Positions 1 to 10,998 of a DNA stretch of 64,000 nucleotides are shown here, in pieces (position 1 is the stretch's first letter; each line of letters opens with the position of its first letter). Below the pieces are notes generated by a model. The model did no database searches. It saw only the letters and a list, made by a program, of their open reading frames with translations, and was not told the DNA's origin. The position numbers and the translations under genes were made by a program. This DNA comes from Ovis canadensis. Its lineage: Eukaryota > Chordata > Mammalia > Artiodactyla > Bovidae. The stretch lies in NCBI RefSeq assembly GCF_042477335.2, contig NC_091251.1:36162501-36226500 (forward strand), read 5' to 3'.

Positions 1-47
1 AAGCACTGTGTCATATCAGTAGGATTTGGCAACGTTTATTCAATCAC

Positions 48-250
48 TTTCCCAGGTAGCTTAAATGGTAAAGAATCTGCCAGCAATGCAGGAGATCTGG
101 GTTCTATACCTGGGTCGGTAAGATCTCCTGGAGAAGAGCATGGCAACCTACTCTAGTATTCTTGCCTGGAGAATGCCATGGATAGAGGAGCCTGATGGGC
201 TACAGTCCACGGGGTCGCAAAGAGTCAGACACGACTGAGTGACTTTCTTT
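48..250 (+). mobile_element. Bov-tA SINE
   Basis: Ruminant tRNA-derived SINE. It shows the tRNA-like head (aggtagcttaaatggtaaag), the GGAGAAG...CCTGG core and the usual 3' end GAGTCAGACACGACTGAGTG. It sits about 0.8 kb upstream of OR10G2. Confidence 0.85.
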
Positions 251-1045
251 CACTTTCATTCAATCAGCTATTCAGAAAATAATTATCACTTCTACTGTAC
301 TAGAGAGGATGACTAATGGAAGAGACATTAGACAACATAGGCAACAGCAATATAATGTGATACGTGTTCTGAAAGAGTAAGCATGGTCTTTGGGAAACAA
401 GAAAGTCCTTTTGAAGATGAGGCCCTCCAAATACAGTCCTGAAACAAAAGTGGGCATTATGTAGGTGAAGGGGGCAGAGAGGCAGTGGGTGCACATGTTC
501 CAGGCTGGAGCACTGAACTGAGAGAGCGCTGAGGAAGTCCGTGCATCCGAACGTCAGGAAGGAATTGCAGTGGGTATGATGGAGTGACAAACAAGGACCG
601 GAAAACGAATATTTTTCCAAGCTATGGTGAGGAGGTGAGATTTCAGCTGAGGACAAAGAGGGGCCATTCCAATAATGGTAAGTGGAGGAGCAAGTAGATG
701 TGCTCATTCTGGGATATGCATTCCACGCTCCTCTGTCTCAGCCTTAGCTCCTCTTTGGTGAACATATTTTTTGCTTGGAGTTAATGATACTGCCTATCAT
801 TCACACGTTCTCCTCTTCCTTGATCTGCCAAATTATTCTTCTCAGTAGATAAGAGTTTCCATTCACCTAGAGTACTAACCAGCCTGGGGGTGATTTATAG
901 TATCAAGTAAACCAAAATGACTAATGACAATGCCGCCTCTCCTTTTAGAAAAAATATTTAATAGTATTCAGTTTATCTCATAACTCTCTGGCATTAATCA
1001 TCAGGAAAAAGCATTCTCCCATCGCATTTCTGTGTTGTATTTCCC
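251..1045. other. Unique sequence upstream of OR10G2
   Basis: No repeat family or gene is recognised here. A 135-codon minus-strand open frame at 300-707 has no motif I can name and is treated as chance. The segment probably holds the OR10G2 5' intron and promoter, but no diagnostic element is visible. Confidence 0.4.
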
Positions 1046-1054
1046 TTGCCTGAC

Positions 1055-1081
1055 TTCTTCATTCATCTTAGCAGACTACAG
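1055..1081 (+). promoter_or_regulatory. Probable 3' splice site before OR10G2 coding exon
   Basis: A pyrimidine-rich run (cttcttcattcatcttag) leads into AG dinucleotides at 1071, 1074 and 1081, just before the ATG at 1088. OR genes normally splice a non-coding exon to the coding exon at such a site. Which AG is used is not resolvable here. Confidence 0.5.
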
Positions 1082-1087
1082 AAGAAC

Positions 1088-2044
1088 ATGGAAAAGACCA
1101 GCAACACATCCCTGGATTCTGTGGTCACAGATTTCATTCTCCTGGGCTTATCTCACCCACTGAGGCTGAGGATTCTTCTCTTCTTGGTCTTCTTCATCAT
1201 TTACATCCTGACTCAGCTGGGCAACCTCCTCATTTTGCTCACTGTGTGGGCTGACCCAAAGCTCCACACTCGCCCCATGTACATCCTCCTGGGCGTGCTC
1301 TCATTCCTGGACATGTGGCTCTCCTCCGTCATCGTTCCTCGGCTAATATTGGATTTTACTCCCGCCAGCAAGAGAATCCCGTTTGGGGGCTGTGTGGCTC
1401 AACTGTATTTCTTTCATTTCCTGGGCAGCACTCAGTGCTTCCTCTACACCTTGATGGCCTATGACAGGTACCTGGCAATATGCCAGCCCCTGCACTACCC
1501 CATGCTCATGAATGGGAGGTTATGCACCATCCTTGTGGCTGGAGCTTGGGTGGCTGGCTCCATTCATGGGTCCATCCAGGCCACCCTGACATTCCGCCTG
1601 CCCTACTGTGGGCCCAACAAGGTGGATTATTTTTTCTGTGACATCCCTGCAGTATTGAGACTGGCCTGTGCAGACACAACTGTCAACGAGCGTGTGACTT
1701 TTGTGGACATCGGGGTAGTGGCTGCCAGTTGCTTCATGTTAATCCTGCTCTCCTATGCCAACATAGTCCACGCCATCCTGCAGATACACACTGCTGATGG
1801 GCGGCGCCGAGCCTTCTCCACCTGCGGCTCCCACCTAACCGTGGTCACAGTCTACTATGTCCCCTGTACTTTCATCTACCTTCGGGCTGGCTCCAAGAGT
1901 CCCCTGGATGGGGCAGTGGCTGTGTTTTACACTGTTGTCACCCCATTTCTAAACCCCCTCATCTACACACTGAGGAACCAGGAAGTGAAGTCTGCTCTGA
2001 AAAGACTAGCCTCAGGTAGAGGGGCTGGGAGTGAAAATAAGTAA
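1088..2044 (+). CDS. OR10G2: Olfactory receptor 10G2 (family 10 odorant GPCR)
   Basis: Seven-transmembrane odorant receptor of the ciliary membrane of olfactory neurons, expected to signal through G-olf. The 318-residue frame is intact. Visible hallmarks are an N-glycosylation site at Asn6 (NTS), the intracellular-loop-1 motif PMYILLG, the TM3 motif MAYDRYLAIC, RRAFSTCGSHL at the start of TM6 and the TM7 motif NPLIYTLRNQEVK. The start at 1088 (MEKTSNTS) matches the human OR10G2 N-terminus as I remember it. Fourteen in-frame codons upstream (from 1046) are probably untranslated, because they overlap a pyrimidine tract and splice-acceptor candidates ending at 1071 or 1074. This is the usual OR layout of a non-coding 5' exon and one coding exon. 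It is a close paralogue of OR10G3 9 kb downstream, in the same orientation. The symbol rests on remembered family sequence and on the SALL2 linkage. Confidence 0.93.
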   Translation: MEKTSNTSLDSVVTDFILLGLSHPLRLRILLFLVFFIIYILTQLGNLLILLTVWADPKLHTRPMYILLGVLSFLDMWLSSVIVPRLILDFTPASKRIPFGGCVAQLYFFHFLGSTQCFLYTLMAYDRYLAICQPLHYPMLMNGRLCTILVAGAWVAGSIHGSIQATLTFRLPYCGPNKVDYFFCDIPAVLRLACADTTVNERVTFVDIGVVAASCFMLILLSYANIVHAILQIHTADGRRRAFSTCGSHLTVVTVYYVPCTFIYLRAGSKSPLDGAVAVFYTVVTPFLNPLIYTLRNQEVKSALKRLASGRGAGSENK

Positions 2045-2184
2045 CTAGAGGCTCAGGGACTACCTACATCATCACTGCTGCAGCTCTTTTCAGCAACTGC
2101 TGCATGTGGCAGATGTTCAAAAACAGTTTGGTTTAAGCTGAATTGAGTGTAATTCTATTAGGAAGAAGCTTCTAGTGCTATGGT

Positions 2185-2382
2185 GCGTACCTGCTCAGTT
2201 GTATCCAACTCTTTGTGACTCAATGTACCATAGCCTATCAGGCTCCTCTGTCCATGGGATTCTCCAGGCAAGAATACTGGAGTGGGCAGCCATTCCCTTC
2301 TCCAATAAATCTTCCCAATCCAGAGACTGAATGCGGGTCTCCTGCACTGCAGGCAGATTCTTTGAGCCAGCAGGGAAGCCTG
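2185..2382 (-). mobile_element. Bov-tA SINE (minus)
   Basis: Reverse-strand Bov-tA copy. The plus strand shows TCCATGGGATTCTCCAGGCA, AGAATACTGGAGTGG and TCCTGCACTGCAGGCAGATT, and ends at the complement of the GCTTCCCTGGTGGCTCA head. It lies 140 bp past the OR10G2 stop and contains AATAAA at 2304-2309. Confidence 0.85.
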
Positions 2383-3280
2383 AAACAATATTCAAATTGG
2401 AGTCTTTGGAGAAGAGAAAGGGTATTTCACTGGTGTTTGTGCCACAGCCCCCTTTTCCCTAATGTCTATTAACTGGCACTCTAGTAGAGATAGCTACCAG
2501 GATCCAGTCTCTCCTTCTTCCCTAGCCAGATAACTGTAGATTAGACTGTAGACCATTCCAGGTATGGTCATATTTCAGAGTTCTCTCAAACTGAGTAAGA
2601 GAAGAGTTTACGTGTATGTATAATCCTTCCAGGTCTGGCCCTCACACCTGGCACAGGAACTTTTCCATGATTTTTCCTACTCTGAGCTGGGACTGGCATA
2701 CAACAGGGACCCAGCTTCATCAGCAGTACCTTGTAACCAAGTGGAAATGAATCACCTGCCAACTTGGAGTGTTTCCTTAAGAATTTTAAGTGAAAGAAAA
2801 TAGACCTCTAACTTCTTTAATCCACTGTTTTTTTACTCAGTTACTTTGTTAGCAGTTTCATCTCATCCTAATTAATACTTTATTCAATCAATAATTTTTA
2901 ACTGAAAATTGAAACAGCACCAGGAAAGTCTTCTGAATTTCATTTAAATTATCCAAAGCACCCAGAAAACTTTTTGTCCAATTACTATAATGCCCAATAG
3001 CCATAGATCTGGAGTCCACCTGTTCCATCATTCAGTGGGCCAGTCAGTTAATCAAGCAATGTCCTTCTGACCAGGTCAGGGTGATATAAATAATCTTGAT
3101 CTATCCTTTATGATGTGTCCTGCTCTTATCTGGAGGAACAAGAAATACAGGGCAGTATATGAGCAGGTGTCAATAACTCCTTCCAGAAAATGAAGGACCA
3201 GGTAAATATGTTCTTTCATTTGCTGACAGTTTTTTCACCCATTTAGATGTATGAGGTCATGCTAAGCCTATTGTATAAAC
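2383..3280. other. Non-coding interval, nothing recognised
   Basis: AT-rich sequence downstream of OR10G2. I see no gene, no intact reading frame with motifs and no clear repeat family. Confidence 0.4.
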
Positions 3281-4140
3281 ATTACCATCTTAATAATTTT
3301 TAAGTGTACGGTTCAGTGGTATGAAATACATTCACATCATTGTGCAACCATCATGACCACCCATGTCCATAACTCCTTTCACTCTATAAAACTGAAACTC
3401 AACACCCATCAAACAATAACTCCTATTCTCCCCTTCCACAAGCCCCTGGCAATCACCTTTACGCATTCTGTCTCTATGATTTTGACTTTCCTAAATACCT
3501 CATACAGTGTTCGTCTTTTTGTGATTGGCTAATTTCATTTAGTATAATGCCTTCCAGGTTAATCCATGCTGTGGCATATTGTGGAATTTTCTTCATTTTT
3601 AAGGCAAAATAATATTCTGTTGTATGTATAGGCCGTATTTGTATTTCCATTGATGGACTCTGAGATTGTTTGCACACTTTAGCTATTGTGTATAATGCTA
3701 CTCTGAATATGGATCCTCAGATATCTCTTTGAGACCCTGCTTTCAGTTCTTTGGGGTATATGCCAGGAGTGAAACTGATGGATCATATGGTTATTGTATT
3801 TTTAAGTTCTTGAGGACCCACCATGCTTTTTTCCACAAGGGTTGTACTATTTTTCATTTCCACCTAACAGTACACAGGAGTTCCTATTTCTCCACATCCG
3901 TACCAGCACCTGCTGTTTTCTGTTTTTCTGATAGCCACCATCCTCATGAATGTGAAGTGGTATCTCATTGTAGTTTGGGTTTGCATTTCTCTAATTATTA
4001 GTGATGCTTAGCATATTTTCATGTGCTTTTCGCCCATTCATATATCCTCTTTAGAGAATATTCTGTGTATCTCTGTTAGATTTAGTTGGTTTAGTGTGCT
4101 GAGTCCTCCATTTCCTTATCTTCTTTCTGGCTGTTCCATG
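3281..4140 (-). mobile_element. Old L1 LINE 3' segment (minus)
   Basis: Reverse complement of mammalian L1 3'-terminal sequence. Recognisable plus-strand landmarks are GTACGGTTCAGTGGTATGAA, the 'CATCATGACCACCC' stretch, AATAATATTCTGTTGTATG and the 'CCTCATGAATGTGAAGTGG' stretch. It is diverged and has no open frame. Confidence 0.7.
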
Positions 4141-4149
4141 TAAATGGAT

Positions 4150-4480
4150 TAAACTGTCAAGTCAAAGTCAGAAATTGACAGAATAAACACATTATCAAAC
4201 TATATGCTATGGGCAAGAGACTCACTTGAGAGACAAAGACACAAAGAAGCTGAAGGTGAAAGGGTGGCAAAAGATGCCAGAGACAAGAAGACATCACATA
4301 GTAGTAAAAGTTTCAGTACAGCGAGAACATATAACAATTATAAACATTTACATGCCTGATGACAGGTCATCAAAATATACAAAGCCAACCTAACAAAGCG
4401 GAAGGGAGAGATACACTGCTCTACAATGATAGGTGGAGTCTCCAAGACCCCACTCACAATAATGGATAGAACAGCCAGTT
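4150..4480 (+). mobile_element. Ancient L1 ORF2 fragment (plus)
   Basis: The stretch resembles the L1 ORF2 region encoding '...KDTKKLKVKGWQKM...', with many stops. It abuts the minus-strand L1 fragment before it. Its age makes the boundaries uncertain. Confidence 0.45.
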
Positions 4481-5764
4481 AATAAAATAAAGAAGTCATG
4501 GGGATGAAAAGCACAGAATAGGGAATATAACCAATAAATATTGTAATAACTTTAAAAGATGACAGATAGAAAATAGACTTAATATGGTGATTGCCTCCTA
4601 ATTTATATAAACGTTGAATAACTTTGAAGTGAATGTAACATTATATGTCAATTATACATAAACTTTCTAAAAAATCACTGCCCAGAGAGTATGACAAAGT
4701 ATTAGAGATAATAGCTGGATTTGACTTCTCGTGTTCCTCTAACCCTGAGATTCTGTGCTTCTTCTATGTGGTTCTATCTGAGCACCTTAGTATTTATGAA
4801 GTACAAGTTCATAAAATGTGAGTGTACCACTATGAAAACATTTTTGACCTATAACAACTACGTTAGTTTTTCCTTCCTTTTTTTCAAATTTGTTTTTGGA
4901 AGAGAAAAGAAATCACAGATGTGGAGTTATCAACAAGCCCTGTTAAGCCGCATTGCCTTTGTTCCACCTGATGTTACAAAGCTGGAAAAAGCTTTTAAAA
5001 ACAAAAACAGGTAAAAGCTAGAAACCAAGGGAGTTTCCCGGAAACAAACCATAGATACTGGTTTTGTCTTATCATGGGGGTGCTATTACAATATTCCCTA
5101 AGCCAAAGGTCTCACACACAGTAATTAACCCTGGGGAAAATAAAAGAAGTAACAGAACACAAGAGACCAACTTCAGCAATTACCTTCAGCAGGAGCAACA
5201 ACTCTTCCCCATGTTTATATGGAGACTGGAAGAGGATGTCTACATATTACCAGACAAATAATAAATCAAGTTCAATAGTTTGGTCTTTCATTTTGATCCA
5301 GCCAGAACTGACTAATTGGGTCTTCCACCATAAGCTCTTCACAATAACTCCTGCTGAACCTTGGATCCAAAGCCATTGAAATCTCTCTCGGAACAGATTT
5401 ATATCTCTTCTTCCGGGTTGAAAAAGGATTTTCTGTAGATGCTGACACCTCCAGGTAAAGGTGATTCTCTCTCCGCCAAATAGCACCTGCCCTAGTCCTA
5501 TCCAGTTTCCCAGAGTTAAACATCACCTACAAGACTTGATCACTGAAGTGCTAAAAAAAAAAAAAAAAAGAGGAAGCTATTTCCAAATATAAATGATTGT
5601 GAAGTAAGTTTCAGATATAGATAAATGCTTGATCCAAACACTGTGTAAGGGGTTTCTCCATCTATGTCCCTTTACTTCTCATTGTCTTTCCTTGCTTCAT
5701 TAGTCAGTATTTCTCTTTTTCATCTGTCTTTTCTTTTTTAGAAATGTTCTTTACTGCCTGGTAA
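4481..5764. other. Non-coding interval with an A17 tract
   Basis: No gene recognised. A homopolymer A tract at 5553-5569 is the only simple feature. Two overlapping minus-strand open frames at 5247-5526 show no family motif and are treated as chance. Confidence 0.4.
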
Positions 5765-5772
5765 GTCTAACT

Positions 5773-6023
5773 GTGGGCTTCCCAGGTGGCTCAGTGGTAA
5801 AGAATCCACCTGCCAATGCAGAAGACACAGATTTGATCCCTGGGTCAGGAAGATCCCCTGGAGAAGGGAATTGCAACCTATTCCAGTATTCTTGCCTGGA
5901 AAATCCCATGGACAGAGGAGCCTGGCAGGCTACAACCCATGGTGTCCAAAGAGTCAAACATGACTTAGTGACTAAACATGCACGCGCGCGTGCACACACA
6001 CACACACACACACACACACGTAC
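5773..6023 (+). mobile_element. Bov-tA SINE with (CA)n tail, intact TSD
   Basis: Full-length Bov-tA (GGGCTTCCCAGGTGGCTCAG head, core, ACATGACTTAGTGACTAAAC end) followed by CACGCGCGCG and a (CA)n run. An 8-bp target-site duplication GTCTAACT lies at 5765-5772 and 6024-6031. The microsatellite is therefore inside the insertion and grew from the SINE tail. Confidence 0.9.
5980..6020. repeat. (CG)n/(CA)n microsatellite
   Basis: Alternating purine-pyrimidine run (CACGCGCGCGTG followed by about 12 CA units) at the 3' end of the Bov-tA copy. Such a tract can adopt Z-DNA and is probably length-polymorphic. Confidence 0.9.
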
Positions 6024-6031
6024 GTCTAACT

Positions 6032-9000
6032 ATACAGTTACCATATAAGCCTTTTCATATCAGGATGAGTCTCCCCAAGCCTTCTGTTACCTATGTCTTT
6101 CTCCAAAGCTACCCTTCTTCAGAAGCTCATTCACTGCCTACACTCAATGCCAACCAGAGAAGGTAAGAGCTTCTTGGAGTTCTCTGGTGGTTCCATCTTT
6201 GCTCCTTGCTGTTTAGTCCTTGTCAAGTTCCTTCTCCCACCCATAAGATAGATACTTTACCTAAAATTTGAAGATTGAAACACGGATGTTGGATAAAACT
6301 ATAATCTGATTTCAGTGATAGTGACTATTTTAAACATACATTTTAAATTCATTGCTCATACAGGTGTTATATTTTAGTTGCATTTCTCAGACAGTAACTC
6401 AAATTTTCTCATCTCATTGTATATATGTATATATTCATTCCAATGTTATTCCTCTTTACATTATTTTCAGTTTTATATGTCTTATTGTAAAATTCAGAAA
6501 ATGACAATAGATTATATGTTTCCCAAGTATTTGGAATGCTTTTTATAGACTAAAATGTTGCCTTGAGTTGATTTTCAAAAAATGATGGATTTTTGAATGG
6601 TCGTTTCTTTGTGGCCATTTGAGACATGGTCACTAGACTTAAATATGTAATTTGGGACCAGAATTAAGCAAAATTCATTTATTGAAATGGTGTCAAGCTT
6701 GTGCTTTTGCCTAATTTAAAAAGAAATCTACCCTCTGGGCAAATCAGCCACTAACAATTTTTTAAATGATCAATATTATAGATTTATAGTCAATTTGTGG
6801 TCACTAATGATTCCTATACTTTTTTCAAACATGTTTGTACTAGATGACCCTCTGTGTTTTAACCAGGCCACAATTCAAAAATACATTGCACCAATATCTT
6901 CACAGTCTAGGTTTCTATTAAATGAAAATATTGCCAAGCCCCGCAGGGAATGGTCTACTTTTTAAAGAATTGCTCAGTGTAATAGAATGCCAGACAATGA
7001 AAGAAGATGGACAAGAAGATGGATTCACAGATTCAGGTTAACAAAATTTGACTTGTTTAATTTTAGAACTTGCACTTAATTCTACTACATCTAGTTTTAG
7101 AAACAGAGTAGCAACACCCGGTTAGAATCTTTGACAGAATGAACCTTCAAACTCTTAAAACTGTTATTTAGATCACAGACAAATCTCTGGCTTCAGGACA
7201 CTGAGGATTAACGTTACAAATTAATTTTTTAAACTCTTAATGATTTAGCAATCTTAAATAACATGATTTACTAAAATATTTTGGCTTATTCGTGGGAAGA
7301 AATGTAAAGTAAAATGTAGAATCAGTCCTAGACTGAAAAGTATAAAATTTGCTTGGAGTACTTAGCACTATCCAACTATGGGGATCCGGTGTCGTTTAAC
7401 TCCTCAAAGGATCATGAGGACACCACAGAGATATAAAACACCGTCACTATTCTGAGTTCATATCACCCTGATCCTCTGAGGTTTCATCAGTGCCATGTTT
7501 TTTCTGTTGGCGCTGTATTCATCTCTCTGTCTCTTTCTCTATCTCTGGCTCTCTCCTTTCCCTCCCTCTCCCCTTTCCCTCTCTTTCTCAATCTCTCTTT
7601 CTCCTACCCTTCCCCACCCCTTTCTCTCTCCCATCCTTCATCTCTCTCTTTCTCTCCAATTCTATTATTGAAAGACTGTAAGGCATCTTGGACCCCCATC
7701 TGGGATATTAATGAATCAGAATAGGTAGAGGGGTATTCACTCAATGGACACCAAGTTCACGCTTGGAGACCTATGGTAACTGGCAGTGGCACAGGGAAGA
7801 AGGTCATGACATACCAGAGGCAAAAGGAAGCTTTCCTGTTCATCTTTGTGCCTAAATGCAAAAGAAAAAGTGGTAGAGAATCAAAGAGCAAAGCTTAGTT
7901 GCAACTGGAATGAAATCACATTTATTACAAACAAGGCTACATCCGTTCCCCTCATCCCTCCCATTAAAATGGCCCTAAAATCTAAGGGTAAGATTAGGAA
8001 ATATGATTCTTTCTAGTTCAGTAAAACAAGAATCGTCACAGTGTGTGTGGACTGGAATTCCCTATCTGCAGGAAATCCCCAAAGAAATAACAGTTCCTAG
8101 AGAATAATTCAGAGAACAGATAATGTTCCCTAATGCAAACAGGAAAATGATATAGAAACCAAATGAGGAAAAAATGACTGGGAACTCTAAGTTAGGAAAA
8201 TGTGTTGAAAAGAAGGGAGTCATTGGAAATAATAAAGGCAATCTAAAAGAGATATAGACTCAGGAAGAGAATAATTAGAGTCAAACTTTCTTGATGTATC
8301 CTCACTACTGCCCAGAAGAAAAAACTGTTGTGTCTGAAGAAAAGATTAAAGCATTCCCTTAGGTAAAGGGACTATGTAATTTACTAGGTGTAATTCAGTG
8401 AGACCTATTGCAGGATAAGTATGCTCCATCAAATTCTTCTTGCTCTGATTCAAAACTTAGAAATATACTGTACGTTTGATTCCTAACTTGGTTTCCAGAG
8501 GCCTTGGTATTAGTAAGTAGTCACTCTGATTGGTAGGAAAACCATTTCAGCCATGGGAGTGAGATCTCCTATTATAAACTAACAAACTGATTCTTTGATT
8601 TCCCTTCCGAGCTTATTCAAACCAAAACTACTGTTGGGCACAGTCGTGAATTTTTCAAGGATGTCACTAGTAACTTAAACTTTCTGCACTTTCTGAAGTT
8701 GGGAATTGGGAAGAGGGGCCATAACTGTAACCTTGGCATCTGGAAGAGTTCTGTGGTTGACTTTTTGAAGTTCAATCATCACTGCTTTCCTGCAACTAAA
8801 ATATTTTAAAAGCCACAACTGCTCTTCCAGTCACTTGGGAAAAATGGGGTAGAAGGATTTCCTGCTTCTTTTCTTAAGTTCTATAAGAAAGGTTAAATAA
8901 TGAGGGTTAGCCTTTGATAGAGCATAGATACAACAGGTTTAAGGTCAAGCATTCATTGTAAAGATTTTTGAGTATAACTACCTATTATTTGTCATTGTCA

Positions 9001-9340
9001 GAATTGGATCTTGAGTTTCACTCCCCATCTTAGTAGCTTCAACAGGGAAATGAAAACATAGAGGAGCAATCAAACATGCTCAAAACCAAGAGGTAAACTG
9101 ATGACCCAGATGCATTATAATACTGTATTCACTTTCAGGATTTTCTTTCAGCAGCAGGACTATCTGTCCATGGTGTCTTATTCAAGCGTTGCCACTTCTC
9201 AGCTCTTTGTATTCACATGAATTGGAGCACAGGTGTGAAGGTCAGGGGACTGTTAATCAGAGAGCTCCTGACATTCCCTGTTAATCAAATTCCCTTTCTA
9301 TTGCTGCAGATCAAAATCAACCAACTCATTTCCATTTCTT
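6032..9340. other. Long non-coding interval between OR10G2 and OR10G3
   Basis: Mostly unique AT-rich DNA. It contains a pyrimidine-rich simple stretch at 7510-7665 (TCTC/CCCT runs) and a short (TTTC)n at 9338-9357. I see no gene, RNA gene or OR pseudogene on either strand. Confidence 0.45.
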
Positions 9341-9354
9341 TCTTTCTTTCTTTC

Positions 9355-9478
9355 TTTTTTGTTACTCCATGAGGCACGCAGGATCTTAATTCCTCAACCA
9401 AGGGTTGAACCTGTGCCCCTGCATTCGGAGTGCAATCTTAACCACTGGACTGCCAGAAAAGTCCCTCACTTCAATTTC
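9355..9478 (-). mobile_element. CHR-type SINE head (minus)
   Basis: Reverse complement of the cetartiodactyl tRNA-Glu-derived SINE head: on the minus strand it reads GGCAGTCCAGTGGTTAAGAT, then a box-B-like GGTTCAACCC and a 'GAGGAATTAAGATCCTGCGTGCC' end. Confidence 0.75.
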
Positions 9479-9529
9479 TTTGACACCTAACCTCAACCCA
9501 TGAGTTTAGATTACAAGAGAATCATACAA

Positions 9530-10010
9530 CTATGGAGAGGTTTTCTTTTAATTTTTTTTAAATTTTTAATTAGAAGGCATCACCAACTCAATGGACATGG
9601 GTTTGGGTGGACTCTGGGAGTTGATGATGGACAGGGAGGCCTGGAGTGCTGCGGCTCACGGGGTGGCAAAGAGTCGGATACGACTGAGCGACTGAAATGA
9701 ACTGAACTGAACTGAGAGGATAATTGCTTTACAATGTTGTGTTGGTTTCTGCCATACAACAGCAGGAGTCGTCTTAAATATACATATGTCCCCTCCCTCT
9801 TGAAACTCCCTCCCACCCCCTACGCTGTCCCACCCCTCTAGGCTGAGCTCCCTGTGTTATCCAGCAACTTCCCACTGGCTGTCTATTTCACATATGGTAA
9901 TGTATAAGTTTCAGTGCTACTCTCTCAGTTCGGCCCACCCTTTCCTTCCCCTGCTGTGTCCACAAGTCTGTCCTCAAACTCTGTGTCTCTATCCCTGCCC
10001 TGCAAACTAA
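9530..10010 (-). mobile_element. L1 3' end (minus), interrupted by a BovB/ART2A 3' fragment
   Basis: Plus-strand text such as TTTACAATGTTGTGTTGGTT, CCATACAACAGCA and 'CCTGTGTTATCCAGCAACTTCCC' is the complement of the ruminant L1 3' end. Positions about 9573-9716 are a plus-strand BovB/ART2A 3' end (CACCAACTCAATGGACATGG ... CGACTGAGCGACTGAAATGA ... ACTGAACTGA) inserted in it. Confidence 0.7.
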
Positions 10011-10980
10011 AACTTACTAATCCAACCCTTTTCTTCAGGTGGGGAAATGTCAATCAAGGGGTTGGACTGAAAACTTGAAATAACTCTTCCACAATGAGGA
10101 TCATTTTCTCTGTTCTAGCCGTGTGCTCTCGTCCTGCTCCTCTCATTTTGCTTGTCATCCTCACTTTTTCTTTAATCTGATGTCTCACTACAGCCATGCC
10201 TCTTTGTTTCTTGCTCTCTTCCCTTCCTTTACAGCATGTCAAAGCAAAAGTATAATATACAAGGAGACTGAAATACATAGGACCAAGAACCAACCACACC
10301 GTTTCTCATATGCTTACAGCCTCACAAGCATTCTTTTCCTTTAATCGAAAACAACTTAGAGAGTAGACTTGTGTAATATCCAGCACTGTCACACTCAACT
10401 AGCCATTTAATCAATCTATTCTATTGTCTCTCCTACAAAAGGAAAAAGGAATCTTCTCATTTCCTGCCTACCTCCTCCCCAGTCTATGTAAGTTTCTGTC
10501 CTGGAAGAGATAAGAATGAACCCATGGCTTCTGGAAGTTTTTGAACTGGCAGACCATCCAACAAAACAAATATCCTTTCCCACATGTGTTGTTTTCAGTT
10601 AACCCTTAATCTTTGACCAAAGAGTTCCAGATGCAAGCACCTACAAGCAAACTCTTTCTGTAAAGCTCCAGAGAGTAAATACTTTAGGCTTTGCAGTCCA
10701 AACACATCTACTCAACTCTGTCATCATAGCACCAAAGCAGCTACAGACAATAACGTAAGTAAGTGAGCATGGCTGAGCTCCAAAGAAACTTTACTTACAA
10801 AACACGCCAACCAGTGCCGTAGAACTTCTCCCTGTTTGTCATCTCTCCACATGAGAGAAACTTCTGTGCCACTGTGCTGTATTTTTATCATTTCTTTCTC
10901 TTATTCCTCCTCACTTCCCTCTTACCTCCATGATAACTCCTGTTTTGTCCATTCTAACTCCTATTTTGTCCATTCTCTAG
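10011..10980. other. Sequence upstream of OR10G3
   Basis: Unique non-coding sequence, presumably holding the OR10G3 promoter and 5' non-coding exon. A pyrimidine-rich run at 10895-10980 ends in CATTCTCTAG and then TCTCTGCAG, giving two candidate 3' splice sites (10980 and 10995). Confidence 0.4.
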
Positions 10981-10998
10981 GTAAGATCTCTGCAGAGG

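Noticed and set aside
300-707. 135-codon minus-strand open frame upstream of OR10G2
   Set aside because: I considered an OR or other receptor remnant but found no motif. The composition looks like random open sequence.
1046-1087. 14 extra N-terminal codons for OR10G2
   Set aside because: They overlap a pyrimidine tract and splice-acceptor candidates. Family members start at the M(E/G)KT-N-TS position, so 1088 is the better start.
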